Below are positions 1 through 11,500 of a DNA stretch of 64,000 nucleotides, in pieces. Each line of letters begins with the position of its first letter. Positions within the stretch are counted from its first letter, which is position 1. The notes below the pieces were generated by a model that worked only from the letters and a program-made list of their open reading frames with translations, did no database searches and was not told the origin of the DNA. The stretch covers positions 212,130 through 276,129 of the forward strand of contig NJFT01000025.1 in the NCBI GenBank assembly GCA_002221725.1, read 5' to 3'. The translations under genes were made by a program, and so were the position numbers. Source of the stretch: Scedosporium boydii. Lineage: Eukaryota > Ascomycota > Sordariomycetes > Microascales > Microascaceae.

Positions 1-762
1 GTTTCTTTCCTATCACTATTTCGTTCTCTTTCTCGTCGTATCTCCAATTCTCGACAGTGCTATTCTTCCGGCATTCTTTGCTCTTGCGTACGCGAATTGT
101 CCCTTTCTCGACCTTCCTATAGACATTTCAGACCCGAAACCGAACAGAACGAAGCGAGACTCGACCACCCTTGCTGACCGATTCCCTTCCCTCGCCGTGT
201 CCCATGATATCCAACAATTAATACTGGAATCAGAGTGTCTCGAAGGACGCCTGGTCTCTCCGCCGTTTATTTACCTGCAAACTTTGTCTTGGGAGCCCGA
301 TCGAGAACGCTGGTGGTAATATTGGAAGATCCGAAACAAGCAACTTGGTCTTTCTTCAATTTGAATCCTTGGACTTGCCGAACTCTCCCTCCCTTCGAGC
401 GCGTTTTGGGAAGCATATTTTGGGTCGATTTCGGTGGCTTGATATCTGCATATCATTCGGCAGGCCCTCCTTCTCTCCAAAGGTAATCACTGGAAGCCTG
501 GAACCTTCTCTCGCCTCGTTGTGATGACTTGAACCCTGTGGGATTCTTTTGGATCCGGCGTTATGCATGTGGGCTTTGGTGCTAATGAAGAATCGCTCAC
601 TGCAGACCGGGGAAAAAAAGTAGATTCACGACCGTAGACCGCGTTTTTCGTTTTCCTTCATCCTCGGGCGTTGATTATATTGTTCATAGACCGTGACGAA
701 CTCGATTGTCTCTGCAACTCGGTGTCGATCGATCCTCCCTGCTCCCTTTTTTTAACGTGGAA
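1..762 (+). other. Leader and promoter region of the Bni4-like gene
   Basis: This stretch holds no gene that I can support. It is rich in CT tracts, typical of filamentous-fungal promoters and 5' leaders. Short ATG-initiated frames (235-486 and one starting at 671) lie upstream of the chosen Bni4 start and could act as upstream ORFs if the leader is this long. Transcript start unknown. Confidence 0.4.
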
Positions 763-3519
763 ATGGCTGCTTTGGTTCAGGTTCAGACCTATCATCAGCA
801 GTCTGCAACAGCCACGATGCTCCAGACACGACCTTCATCTGCTTCGAACCTTCAGTCATCGTCAACACCACAATTCTCCATGGCGCAGCCTCACCGTAAT
901 AGCGTTCACGGTGGCCCTGGTGGTATGACCCCGTACCGGAACTCGGGGCCCATCAAGCCATACGCATTCACCAGCACGCCGAGTCTCAACGTGACAGGGC
1001 AATGGCAGCAATCTGGTGCCGCAAGACCCTCGGGATCGAATCTTTCCACGTTGCGAGTTAGTGAGCCGAGCACTGGGGCCGCGAAGCCCAATCCTCCTGC
1101 GTCTTCGAACACCACGATGAGCGTGGGGATGACGGGCTCTCGGGACGACCTGTCCATTCCCCAACCGCGATTGATCACCCCAGCTCCACGTCCCCAGTCG
1201 GCCTATATGGCGAGCACATCCACACAAGTTTCCTTTGCACAGGCAAGCCCGGTTCGTCCGTCTCCCGAACGGTATCGCCGACCTGCCGCCAATCAGCCTA
1301 CCCGCACGTACAACTCAGCACCGCCATCGGGATCTGGGATGAGCGCCGTTAGCCATCTGTATACGCCGCCTGCTATTCCACCAGTAGCGAGCAGAAACTC
1401 TTTACCACCTGGAGTCAGACCAAGCACAACATCTGGCTCACCTGCGGATGATGGACAGCTGTATCGAGAACGGCCCAAGGAAGACAAGAGGTTGCGGCGG
1501 CGAAGCATGCACACGCTCGATTCTGCCGATTACCCCAATCCGTTAACCCCACAATCGTTCAAGCGGCCGGGTGAAATGAGTCGCGTAGACCCGTCAACAA
1601 CAGCGGCAGGGGATTCAAGCAAGACGCTTCGCCTCGTACCCCCTGCGAACGATCCCCTAAAAATTCGAAATAATAGCTCGGAAAGTCTTGTTTCCAGCCG
1701 TAGTAGCCATTCTCGACCCTCTTCGGTAAGTGTAGCAGTTTTTCTCTCTCCTTTCCTTTTTTCTTTGGCGTTTTGATTGTGCTTCTTCACCTTCCCCCCA
1801 TGCAAGCGAGATCCCCCCTTTACCCTTCCTTCCCCGGTAACTACTTTGGCGAGCGCCAACCTGCCGTGCCCGGCAAAACTGCCTGTAGGAGTCAATGCAA
1901 TGGGGAAATTAAAAAGAGACAAAACAACCCATGTTGCTAACAGGGATAATTTCACCAAGCAATCTGCCAACCGCAATACACCCTCTCCAACCGGACCCTC
2001 ATCATCGAGCCACTCGAATGTGGATGACACCGCTCGACAAGACACCTTGAAACGGTCTTCTCCTGATGGGGGAAAGCGAATTCACGCCTCGTCACCTCTC
2101 TCACAGCCGGCATCCATGGCAAGCGACGAAACAAACAATGAGGGTCAGGCCTCTATATCGAAACAACTCGCGCCTGCCGCTCCTTCGCCTGCCAGCAACG
2201 GTGAAAGCCCTGCGGCGAAAAGGCTGGCTGCCATTAACATGAAGTCGAGGAGCAAGACATCCAGGTTACGCCGTGCTTTCTCGTTCGGAAGCGCGGCCGA
2301 ATTCAAGTCGATTACGGGTATCGAGTCGATAGCGGAAGATGAGAAGCTTGAACCATCGAAGCTACACAAGGAGCCGACGCCTGGCGAGCTTTATGATGCC
2401 GAGCAGGCTCGAATCGCCAAGAAGCAAGAGGAGGGAGGCCTAGGAACCAGCATTTACGGCACACGCCTGTTCTCAGGATCCACTGACAATCTGTCAATTT
2501 CATCAACAGCCTCATCGGCATCGATTATGATTCGAAAGATGGGCCGAGGGATGAAGAAGGGCACGCGATCTTTGGTTGGACTATTCAGGCCCAAATCGAT
2601 TGTCGGAGCGCCAGCCGTCGACAATCTCGTGCCACCCGAGGCTGGCCAGACGACCGTGTCGATGGTAACGGTTGAAGCAGAGCGGGAGCGAGTAAATATT
2701 AATGTCGACCCTCATTCGCAGCCTGGTGGTGGGACTGGGTTCCCGCGCCTGGAGCGTAACTCGCTCGACGCGGCCAGGGCTCCAAGCATGGTCTCTGAGC
2801 GGGCAGGTAGCTCCGGAACGGACGGATCGGCCCCTCGCAAGAGCATCGTGGGTGGCGACCGGGAGCGTGCCGAAGTGCTGGCAGCGGTTAGGAAAGGCAT
2901 TTTGAAGAGTAAGAAACTTAGTGCCCTTTTTCTCTTGCCCTTTTTCTCTCGCCCCTCTTCACTTCTTCCCTTTCGAATATGGACTAACGCTAGCTCTTTT
3001 TATAGAACGCAACACATCTCCTACTGGGCGGTCGGGAGAAAGGGACGGTCTCGGAGACCTCCCTGGTGTCCCCCCCATCACGGACTCGCCCAACTCGAGT
3101 GCGCCGAGCACACCCAACGATGAGGCAATGCACGGACATCGACGAAGCGAGTCGGTTGCTATCGGCAGCGAGGACTACTTTGTTAGCGCCTTGAGACTTC
3201 GGCAAGACAGCAAGAGTGGCTCTGGCACTCCGTCAAGCACAACGAAGAGGAGCGCAACATTCTCTCCTCGTATTGTCTTCTACGATACATGGCCAAGTCA
3301 AGAGTACGATCGCCGGGGCGAAATCGCCACGTGCAACCGACTTACTCCCATGCTCGCTCAGCAGATCAAGGAGGAGTTGAACTCGTTTAAGATGGTAAGA
3401 CTGCTTTTCTCTCTCGTTTCCACCAGTTCTTCTTTTGGATCCTGATCTAACGCACGTGTATTGCCCTATAGGAAATGGAGGTCCATGAAAATTCGAAGAT
3501 TTACACACACTTTTTCTAA
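763..3519 (+). CDS. BNI4: Bni4-like septum/bud-neck scaffold protein
   Basis: Four exons give about 782 residues: 763-1725, 1960-2908, 3006-3394, 3472-3519. In yeast Bni4 tethers the PP1 phosphatase Glc7 and chitin synthase III to the septin ring. The clearest evidence is the C-terminus, shared by Bni4 proteins: a KRSATF...RIVFYDTW block, then CNRLTPMLAQQIKEELN, ending EMEVHENSKIYTHFF. RIVF fits the RVxF-type PP1-docking consensus. A central conserved block around 2250-2600 contains RRAFSFGSAAEF, GSTDNLS and RSLVGLFRPKS. The rest is Ser/Pro-rich and probably disordered. I chose the ATG at 763 rather than 706 because MAALVQ matches fungal relatives as I recall them. The last two introns have clear GTAAG donors and TAG acceptors. 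The first is least certain: the obvious CAG at 1943 breaks the frame, so I used AAG at 1959. Confidence 0.8.
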
Positions 3520-5346
3520 TGACCGCAACGGCTACAATGGCGAGGCAAATTCTCCTTTTCAGAGAGGGGGGGCCTTGCCTTAATTTCTCTTCTGTCCTGT
3601 TCGTTTTGCTGCGGGCTTCTTTACAACTCTACTTCGACGCGTCAACATACACACAAAACAGAAAATACCGGCGGATGTCATCCGACGCATATTTCAAGCA
3701 ACATTTCATTCCGCGGGGCGTCTAGGAACAGCATTTGTTAGGTGTCACGGCGTTGCGTATAATTTTTCTTCAACATAAATTCTTCTTGCGTCTATTGATT
3801 TTTCTCTTCTCTCTCTCTACCCGTCGGTCTGCAATTGGCCACGATTTGGCTCTCAGAGGGTTGTGGTCTAGAGCCCATCGAATTGCCAAAGGGAATCCTG
3901 CTGCACTTTCTCATTTTTTTCGGTAGAGGGAGGCATAGAGCTAGCATTCGGGGATCGGACTCATCCATTATGCGGAAACACACACCGGACACATCCACAG
4001 GCACAGGGGCTTACTGGGGTCCGCACCGGAGCAGGTTTTCGTTTGGCTGTTGGATCGACTTGTTGCAGATCACGCCATTGGATGTTCGAATGGTTGCGTT
4101 TCACGGATTGGCGACAAGTATTACCTGTTTTTTTTTCTTCTGTTCTCTTTTGTCAATTTTGTTCTAGTATGGAAGAGAAAGGATATTAACGGGACTCGCT
4201 GGATTGAGAGACATTTGAAAGGAGGGAGACTGGGGCTTGGAAGTCGAACAAGAGAGCAACGTGGGTGAGAAATTCCGGCCACGGACTCGTCAAGGGATGG
4301 GAATACCTTGCTTGCGTTCTCTTTTTGTTTCGACTTCACTGTTTTGATGGTTAGGTTTGGTTGTGGAACTACAATTTTTAGCACATATTCTTTGAGAGAG
4401 CACGTCTAAGCAACATGGCAGTCGGGTCAGTGGTTTTCGATAAACTCCACGCTCTCTATTTTCTACCACATCACGTCTTAATATGAGTGCCGTGCTATAA
4501 TGCTGTGAGAATTGAAGTGTCTCGGGGATAAGGGAGCTGGCGGCGGCACTCCGGGCGGTAATGAGACGAAGGTCCTCGCTTCGTTCCATGAGTGATAAGA
4601 TGTGAGAGAGTGCCACATCACATCCCATTATACCTGCGCGAACACATCGGGGTATAGGGTAAAACGGCACGGGAGTCGAAGAAGTGCATTACGTGTAAGT
4701 ATTTACGATCTTGTTTTTTTGGGGGAGGCTCTTCCATGGGGCTTCGTCACAGGCTGCGTCAACGAGGTGTTCGGCGGTTCGCCAATACCACATTTCTGTT
4801 TTCTATATGTCCATGGATGTGGGCGGTTCTCCGTAACCATATAGAATCGAATTGATTGATATATTTATTGAACTTGGCTGAGTGCGTGGGTGTGTGTGCC
4901 ATGTAGAGTGGTTCTTTAGTTTATGCGAAGAGGGGATCAAGTGATTGTATCATCTATTGGACGGAAAGTGTCGTGCGGGAGCGGCGTGGGATGGGGCGCA
5001 CCAAGTTTTCTCTTCACAAAGATTGCGAGGGAGAGCCCGAAAGCTAGTGAACGGCTACCGCCTCGAAACGGGCTATCAATCCCATGGACTCGGCTCCGAT
5101 ATTGGGATTGAGCGTGGCCTTTCATTTAGGTATCAGAGATGGACACATTGAATTTATCGGGGCTTGAAACATGGTCGTTTTTTTTTTTAACCTCAGCAGA
5201 GGGGTCTTATTGGCCCAGCGGAATGTGACTGATGGCATCAAATCTGTTGTCGTCGTCTTGATCCTGGACGTCGATAAAGAGAATCAGGTGGAGAAGCGGC
5301 CCCCAAGACAAGCCCTTCCGGCATTACTGGCCTTGGCTACTGCTAG
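3520..5346. other. Intergenic, no gene recognised
   Basis: Between the Bni4-like stop and the unknown minus-strand gene I see no frame with coding character. The short ORFs here are low-complexity or random. Convergent 3' UTRs presumably occupy the ends. Confidence 0.5.
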
Positions 5347-6254
5347 TTAGCCATGGTTTTGGCATTCCTCCATCTCAAAGAGGAGCCAAGCCACCGCTTC
5401 CGTCCAGTTTTCCAATGCTGACGCCGTGTCCCCAATCATTGCAGATAGCTCACGCTGGCAAACCACGCGTAGGGCTCTCTTGTTCGGTCGCGTGACGTCT
5501 GGGATGATTCCTTGGACGACTCGAAAAACGTCGTTCGTGAGGGTAATTACGACGCTCTAATATAGATTTGGTAGTTAGCAAGCTATCTCCCAAATCCTTG
5601 GTCTGAATAGTATAAAACCAATAAAATTAAGGAATTACCTAGGAGACATACCGTAACCCGATGCAAATCGCAACCGGTGTGAAACTGCTGGCCCATCACG
5701 CACAGGGCGCAGATAAGCTCGCTGCGCAGGATATCGGACGTTGTAAGTGGGACCGTGCCATTGTCATTGTCCGCCAAGATACACCCCATTGCTGCGCCAT
5801 GAGACTCTGACTCCATCATGCGCACTGCTTGCCATTTCAGGCGAGAGTTTTCCCCTCGTCGCGTCCTTTCTTCCCCTGCAACTTCACCATCGTGAAGAAG
5901 CCTATGGTACCTATTCCCCTCCACAAAGCCGGGTCCTAGTCGACCCAAAAGTTGGCCATATGTGCCAGAGAACAGATCCGCCTAGGCTATCGCGCTCATG
6001 GGCGCCATTGGTGGCTGTAGGACACTGTGGATGTGGGTGGGATGTTGGAGATTTTTGCGGAGAGTCGTTAACCGTGTAACTTGAGTTCGGTTCTTTGGGC
6101 TCGGGAGTAGTTCGTTGCTCGGGACCTGGATAATAGCTTGGGCCTGGACGAGATCTGGGAGGGAGAGCAAGTCTGAGCCCTGCCTTATAAAATCCATGAC
6201 AGTTCTTCGAGTACGTTGTTGTTGAATCGCTACATTTGCAGCGTGCTCATCCAT
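5347..6254 (-). CDS. Unrecognised three-exon protein
   Basis: Three segments on the minus strand read as one protein of about 237 residues: 6254-6081, 5981-5652 and 5556-5347. The last intron (5651-5557) is convincing: GTATGT donor, TGCTAACT branch site, ATATTAG acceptor, phase 0. The final exon reads in the style of real protein (DVFRVVQGIIPDV, then RELSAMIGDTASALENW, ending ECQNHG). The middle exon includes DILRSELICALCVMGQQFH. The first exon starts MDEHAANVAIQQQRTRR. Its donor (GTTACA at 6080) is weak, so the first join is uncertain and the 5' end may differ. I recognise no family, catalytic motif or membrane segment. The start lies about 250 bp from the left copy of the direct repeat, so this gene borders the accessory insert and may have lost its original promoter or 5' exons. 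Confidence 0.5.
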
Positions 6255-6499
6255 CTTGGCTGCGAATTGTAACTGTGATTGTTTACAGTTGATTCTCTGA
6301 GCTTAGATCGTGGTATGGGTGGGAGAGGGATCATTCCGTACCAAAACTTCTGTTAATCGGAAAATAGCATTACTGGCATTGTAGGTAGTAACACACATTG
6401 CACGTGACTCGAAGGGGCTGAATCATCGATGAAGAAATTCCACATTACAGCACACCTATTGCTGGCAGTAGTGACGGAGCAATGGATCAATTGATGATA

Positions 6500-6664
6500 C
6501 GGACAAAAGTTGTGTTGAACTGCTATGACGTCATCACCTACCTAGTCCAAGCTGTCAGATCCCTGTCGAACCAGGGAAATTGTGGGAACCGGGGCCAGCA
6601 ACCAATAGAAGGCAATACTTACTTCAGCCTTGCAGCACCAAAGCGCAAGGCAGAAAAGCCCACT
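6500..6664 (+). repeat. Left copy of diverged direct repeat flanking the insert
   Basis: This block matches 12838-13020 in the same orientation. The strongest part is 6549-6664: it shares AAGCTGTC, ATCCCTG, ACCAGGG, AATTGTGG, CCAATAGAA, CAGCCTTGCAG and CCAAAGCGCAAGGCAGAAA in the same order. Weaker similarity continues upstream to about 6500 (GTTGA and ACGTCAT in both). It contains a CCAAT box at 6602-6606. It ends seven bases before the stop of the minus-strand accessory gene. Confidence 0.8.
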
Positions 6665-6670
6665 CTTGCC

Positions 6671-7944
6671 CTACCCAGCTTTTCCCCCATCCCTTTCAAA
6701 CGCCTTCCAGCTCAACCAAACTTGAATTGCCCCCTCCAAGCTCTGCACTATACTAAAGAAAATCGTCGTCGCGAAGATCAAAATGGCCACCCAAAAGGTA
6801 TACCACTGCACCGAGTTGCGGCGGCCCTTCACCAGTGGCGCAGGGTTCGCGGGTTCGACTCGTCAAACGCCTGCTTGAGGATGACAAGACGGTCATGCCA
6901 GTAGTCGAAGCGCTCGAAGCGCCGGTCGTGTACGCGCAGATTACCGAGGTGGCCCAGCGTCGGGTCGAGGTTATGTTTACGGATCTGCTTGGAAACCCAG
7001 CGACGCGGCCCGCTCCTGGGGAAAAGGAGGATCAGGGTGCGGAGGGTTTCCTCGGCGAGGCCCGAGGGAAGGAGAGAATTTTGCAGACTAGCGCTTGGAA
7101 TTAGTAAGTGACGGCTTACTGGGGTTTAAGAGGGTATGAACGCTGCCCAGATCCTTCAATGGCGTTTATTCTATGCTCGGTAAGTCTGAACCGGAAAGGG
7201 GAACAATTTGACCGCGGTATTTCAGCAGGCCAGAAGGAATCTTGGAGATGAAATAATACGATAGAAAAGAGGTTTCGCTTGCGGTACTTGCCCTCGTTGA
7301 AATTTCAGGAAGCTTGCGTAGTGAAAAATGGAGACGGTGAGCCCATCATCCTTCAGCAACAGATGGTCCACGAGGTTGTCTGTCCACCTTATCTCCATGC
7401 CGCCTATACGCTTGAGATTGTGGGCGGTGAAGAGCTTCCCAGTTCGTTGATTGTCCGGCTGAATTATCCTCCCCCTCGCATTCTCAAAGTGCTGGAAGAC
7501 AGCCTCGCGCAAGGATTGCGACGAGCGCCATTTCAACGGGTAAGATCCTGAAAATCCGAATCTCTGATCGCCTACTTCCATCATGAGGAGTAGGGCTGCG
7601 CAGAGATGGACCGACTTATTGAGGCAAGACTCGACTACGTTGGAGTGTGGCTCTCGCTTCTTAAGCTCTTCGAAGGCTGCTGTTTTCTGGATATCCTGGA
7701 GGACAATATCCGCGATCGTCAGAAGATGGTTATGCGTCTTTGCGGACATGTGGATTCCGCCGTCGAGAGCATATCTTTGGCATTGCCGCGAATAATATTT
7801 GAAATAGACGGCCAGGTCAAAGTCCGACGACCCTCCCCTAGGACCGCATCTTTTCCAGAGCTCCTTCTGGAGACAATTCTCCATCCACTTCGGAAGTGGA
7901 TAGGTCTGTAATGTGATGCTTTCCTCGTCGCCTTGAGTAGCCAT
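6671..7944 (-). pseudogene. Fungal-only C-terminally anchored membrane protein, frameshifted
   Basis: Exons 7944-7292 and 7087-6671 read as a member of a very common Pezizomycotina-only family that I recognise by its signature blocks: FTAHNLKRIGGMEIRWTDN, VDHLLLKDD, IFHYASFLKFQ, then LAEETLRTLILLFP, YWHDRLVILKQAFDES and a final QWYTFWVAILIF membrane segment. Its biochemical function is unknown. The intron 7291-7088 appears to be GC-AG, with donor GCAAGT, which is the only choice that keeps the frame. At 6829-6834 one base is missing relative to the family reading: the frame goes from LRHW to a TGA (6829-6831) instead of continuing into the RRNSVQWYTFW block, which remains open one frame over down to TAG at 6671. 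As written, the product is about 303 residues and lacks its membrane anchor; undamaged it would be about 356. Decay or an assembly error are both possible. Confidence 0.7.
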
Positions 7945-8598
7945 ATTAATGCATTACAGAGCCGACTCAAAGCTAGAGAGGCTGCTTATGAGAGCATTGA
8001 CACGATTGGATTTTGGGAAATATTCACTCGTCATTCGAACTCCATCTTGGTGCTCCTGCTCCGATTTTGGTCTACCGGGCATTCAGCGCTTTTCCGGGAA
8101 CTGCGCACTGGCTCTAAGCATCGGTGTCTGTCTATTCGAGTGACTTTCCCAAGTTGTTTCGAGGCGAACTCTTCGCAGGATCTAAATTGCACTTTACTAC
8201 CCAATTGTGTAGCCCTCAGGCCGCCGTGCAGGATGAATATCATCCGCCATTGGCCTCCATCTATGCGGGCACTTTCTACACTTTGGCGGAGCCTTGCATG
8301 TTCACCTCGATGTCGGTAGAATTGATTTGAAAGGGCCGCCGAATTGAGGAATTGACCGCCAATAAAGGAGGCCAAAGGGGGGGGCTGACGCGCACCCGCC
8401 CTGCGGTGTTTGGTCAAACTTAGCATCAAACCAGAGGAAGTTTCACATCTTCCCTTTCAACTCCAACTCGCCATACTCCTTCTCATTCCCTCAGACGCAT
8501 TTCTGCCAGCGCTTAATTCTCTCAGAAAAGGCAGAGTCCGGTTGTCATCCGAGTACGGACCGGCCATATGACTCGATCAGCGAAGGTCCCGGCCCACG
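7945..8598. promoter_or_regulatory. Divergent intergenic region of the two accessory genes
   Basis: The two accessory genes start on either side of this 654-bp gap and face away from each other, so it probably holds both promoters. Short ORFs inside it show no coding character. No specific factor site is claimed. Confidence 0.4.
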
Positions 8599-11500
8599 AT
8601 GAAGAGATGGGGCATCATTAGAGAAAGTTGCCCATATGCTGTCGATTCAACAGGGCGACCTAGGGGAACAATCACCGTTGGCCTCTCTACCCTGCAGGTT
8701 TTCGAAGCCAAGGGTAGAGCCAGAGAAATATTTGAATCAAGGCTAAGACCAAAACTGACCGACTTCCTGGACGACGATCGTCTTGTCGAGTCTGGCCAAT
8801 TCGGCAACCTCTCTCTTTATATGATAGGAAAGAGGCCGGACCGAACGAAGCCGGTCGTCATGATCGTGTCTGACGACGCACGCCTTAGGGCACAGGCACT
8901 TCGATTAGTCAATGAGAGTGGAATCATGAAAGAATTCGAGGGTTTCAAGGCCGGGCAGATGAGCTTGGCTGCTGAGTTTCAAAACTTTAGACAGCTTTCC
9001 TCAACCGGGAAACCTGCAGCTACCCCTGGACAGATACCCGACTTCAATCGCTTGAGCTCACCGCACGACCAGCTTCAGGTCGTGAAGGAGGAGACATCCC
9101 ATCAGAGTACGCTACCCGAAGGACAGCCGTGTCCTACCGAGAGTTCGCTCGAACTAGAGAACCCGCTCTTGACCGATATCATGGCCGTTTCTCAGATTGA
9201 GGTCTTTAGCGATGTAAGCGGTCCCATATCTGGACGGCGGTTATACGCCAAGCTTCCCAGTGCCACTGAGATGGGCTCTCAGTCCGCTACCGTAGGCGGG
9301 GTATTGTCTTACCAAGGCCAGTATTATCTCTTGACAGTTGGGCACTTCTTGGAGTCTTCGACATCCCTTGACGACAGCACGGTTCAATCCTTGCCCCATC
9401 CTTCTGAAGACATACCTACCTGCGAGATCTCCGGATTGAGCGACTTTGAGGATGACGAAGAGGATGACGATGACGATCTTGTAAGAACCACAAGTTGGGG
9501 AAGTATCACCCCCGAGGAGACTGAAGCGGAACTTTCCGGGTCAAGCTCTGTATCAGACCTAGACAGGGCTTCATGTTCCTCCTCTGCGAGCATGATGGAT
9601 CCAGAGGCACAAGCTCAGCTGCTTGACTCGGTAAACGAGGCCTTTGACCCCGATAAACATACTGAAGCGCCAACCACCTTGAACGAGCCTCTTGTCAAAC
9701 TTGGAGAGATCGTTATGTACTCAAAAGCCATGGACGTGTCCATAGTGCAGATCACTGGGGACCCCGCCACAAGTCTAAGGGTTTCATTACCCGAACTTCA
9801 GGATGCCTCCATCCCGTTGGAGGCTTACAAGTGTCACATCGAGTCCGTAGCTAGGGATACCACCATTAAGGTTTACTCACATGGCGGTATAATCAAAGGC
9901 GTCTTGTACGGCACCCCAAATTTTGCTCGAATTCCGAATTCTAGGAAGTTCCAGGAGGTTTTCGTAGGAAAGCTTGGCCGCCCGCTGGTTCCGGGTGACT
10001 GTGGTTGTTGGGTACGGGATTCCGTGACGGGGAAACTCTGGCCAGGTCATTGCCGGCAGCCCAACATCGGGGTTGGTAATGATGATTCCCGCCCGAGCGA
10101 TGCTGGAGGAAATTCTGAGCTCCTTCCCTTCAACAGGCACTCGCGACCAAACTACAGTACCCCAAGCGGACTTGGATTGCCCAAGTAAGGAAACCTCCCA
10201 TTTAGAGGGATCAATACTTCCGATTCAGACACCAAATTGCGAGCGAACTGCAACCGCATCTCCGCTCCATCAAGCTGGGGCACTACGCTGCCAGACGCCC
10301 CCGTCTACGTCTACGCCCCAAGTATCGTGCGGAGATGAACCGCAGCTCCCAGACCGCCACGTTGGTTGCTCCTCGGAGGAAGTTGTAAACCAGTCACTCG
10401 TCGAGGTCCATCGCCGCTCGGGGTCTACTGACACCATCTTAAACATTTTTATCGCGGCGGGTACATATTCCTACACATATAGACGACTGTTTCCCATCCT
10501 TAACGCTGTCTGTCCCGAGGATATTCTCGAAAAGCTCTATCAAGGTACAGGTACGCCTCTCGACGGGCCAGCAGTGTGGCTCGATGACCGCGACGGAACC
10601 ATGGAACCTAAATCATACAATGGACCAATGACCATTTCAGCTTTTCACAAGGCACTACGGCTCAAGGTATGCCGCCGTGATCTGGGGTCTGAACTTGAGC
10701 CTTAAGAACTGACCGAGTCGTATAAGTGTCCAAACAGCTGAAGGAACCGCGAGAGCCCGATGCCGACATCCGCAGAATGTGAGTAGCAATACGGATACAC
10801 ATAAGCTAGGAGCTAAACTTAATGTCCTTATCATTATTCTAGACATATCCCCAACCCCAGTGCCTGGGCGCTAGGGGTATTGATTATAACAGCGTCTCCG
10901 ATGCATGCTCCCGTGCTCCGTGAATTTCTCTGGGGCCATCTCAGCGGAGTTTCATCAATCACTTCTGGGCTAATCGTATGTGTGCCCAATGTCTCTGAAC
11001 GTTCACTCTAATGGAGGGGAAGCTAATCTTTCTTCTTCTTCCTTTTGTTCCTCCTTTAATAGTGTCAAGATGCGATCTTCTCGATGCAATTCCACATGAA
11101 ATTCCCCGTCTGGAGATGCCAATCTCAGATTCGAGATGATAATAGAAAGGGCTGGGACGGAGAACTCTTAAGGAAGCGGACTGACCTTGGGTTCTTGACT
11201 GATATGACTGATACTCCAGAAGTTCTTTATGAAGCACAGACTTCGGCGGCTATAGCGATAAACACCGGCCGCGAGTCGAATTGGGTCGTGTAGTCTCTGG
11301 TTGACGAACCAGAAGATGCCGACAATGAAGCCTCCTTGTTGTGCTACGCGAAGTCGACTTTTCCAGCACGCTCCGACACCGATACCGGCGAAGCCTCTAT
11401 GAATACGCCGCTCGATCCTCTTACAGGCAGTAGGCGATGCGACAGTCTGGTCCCTTCCGACCCTAGAGCGTACTTCCTCCTTGCTATAAAAGAGCGTATG

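Noticed and set aside
1944..1959. CAG at 1943 as the acceptor of Bni4 intron 1
   Set aside because: With the GTAAGT donor at 1726 it gives GGA-TAA, an immediate stop; AAG at 1959 keeps the frame.
6835..6860. T-loop-like GGTTCGACTC as a tRNA
   Set aside because: It lies within a conserved coding exon of the accessory gene, and no acceptor or anticodon arms pair around it.
10024..10045. A 22-nt intron to explain the frame change after the GDCG motif
   Set aside because: It has GT and AG ends but is far below the minimum spliceosomal intron size, so a frameshift is the better reading.
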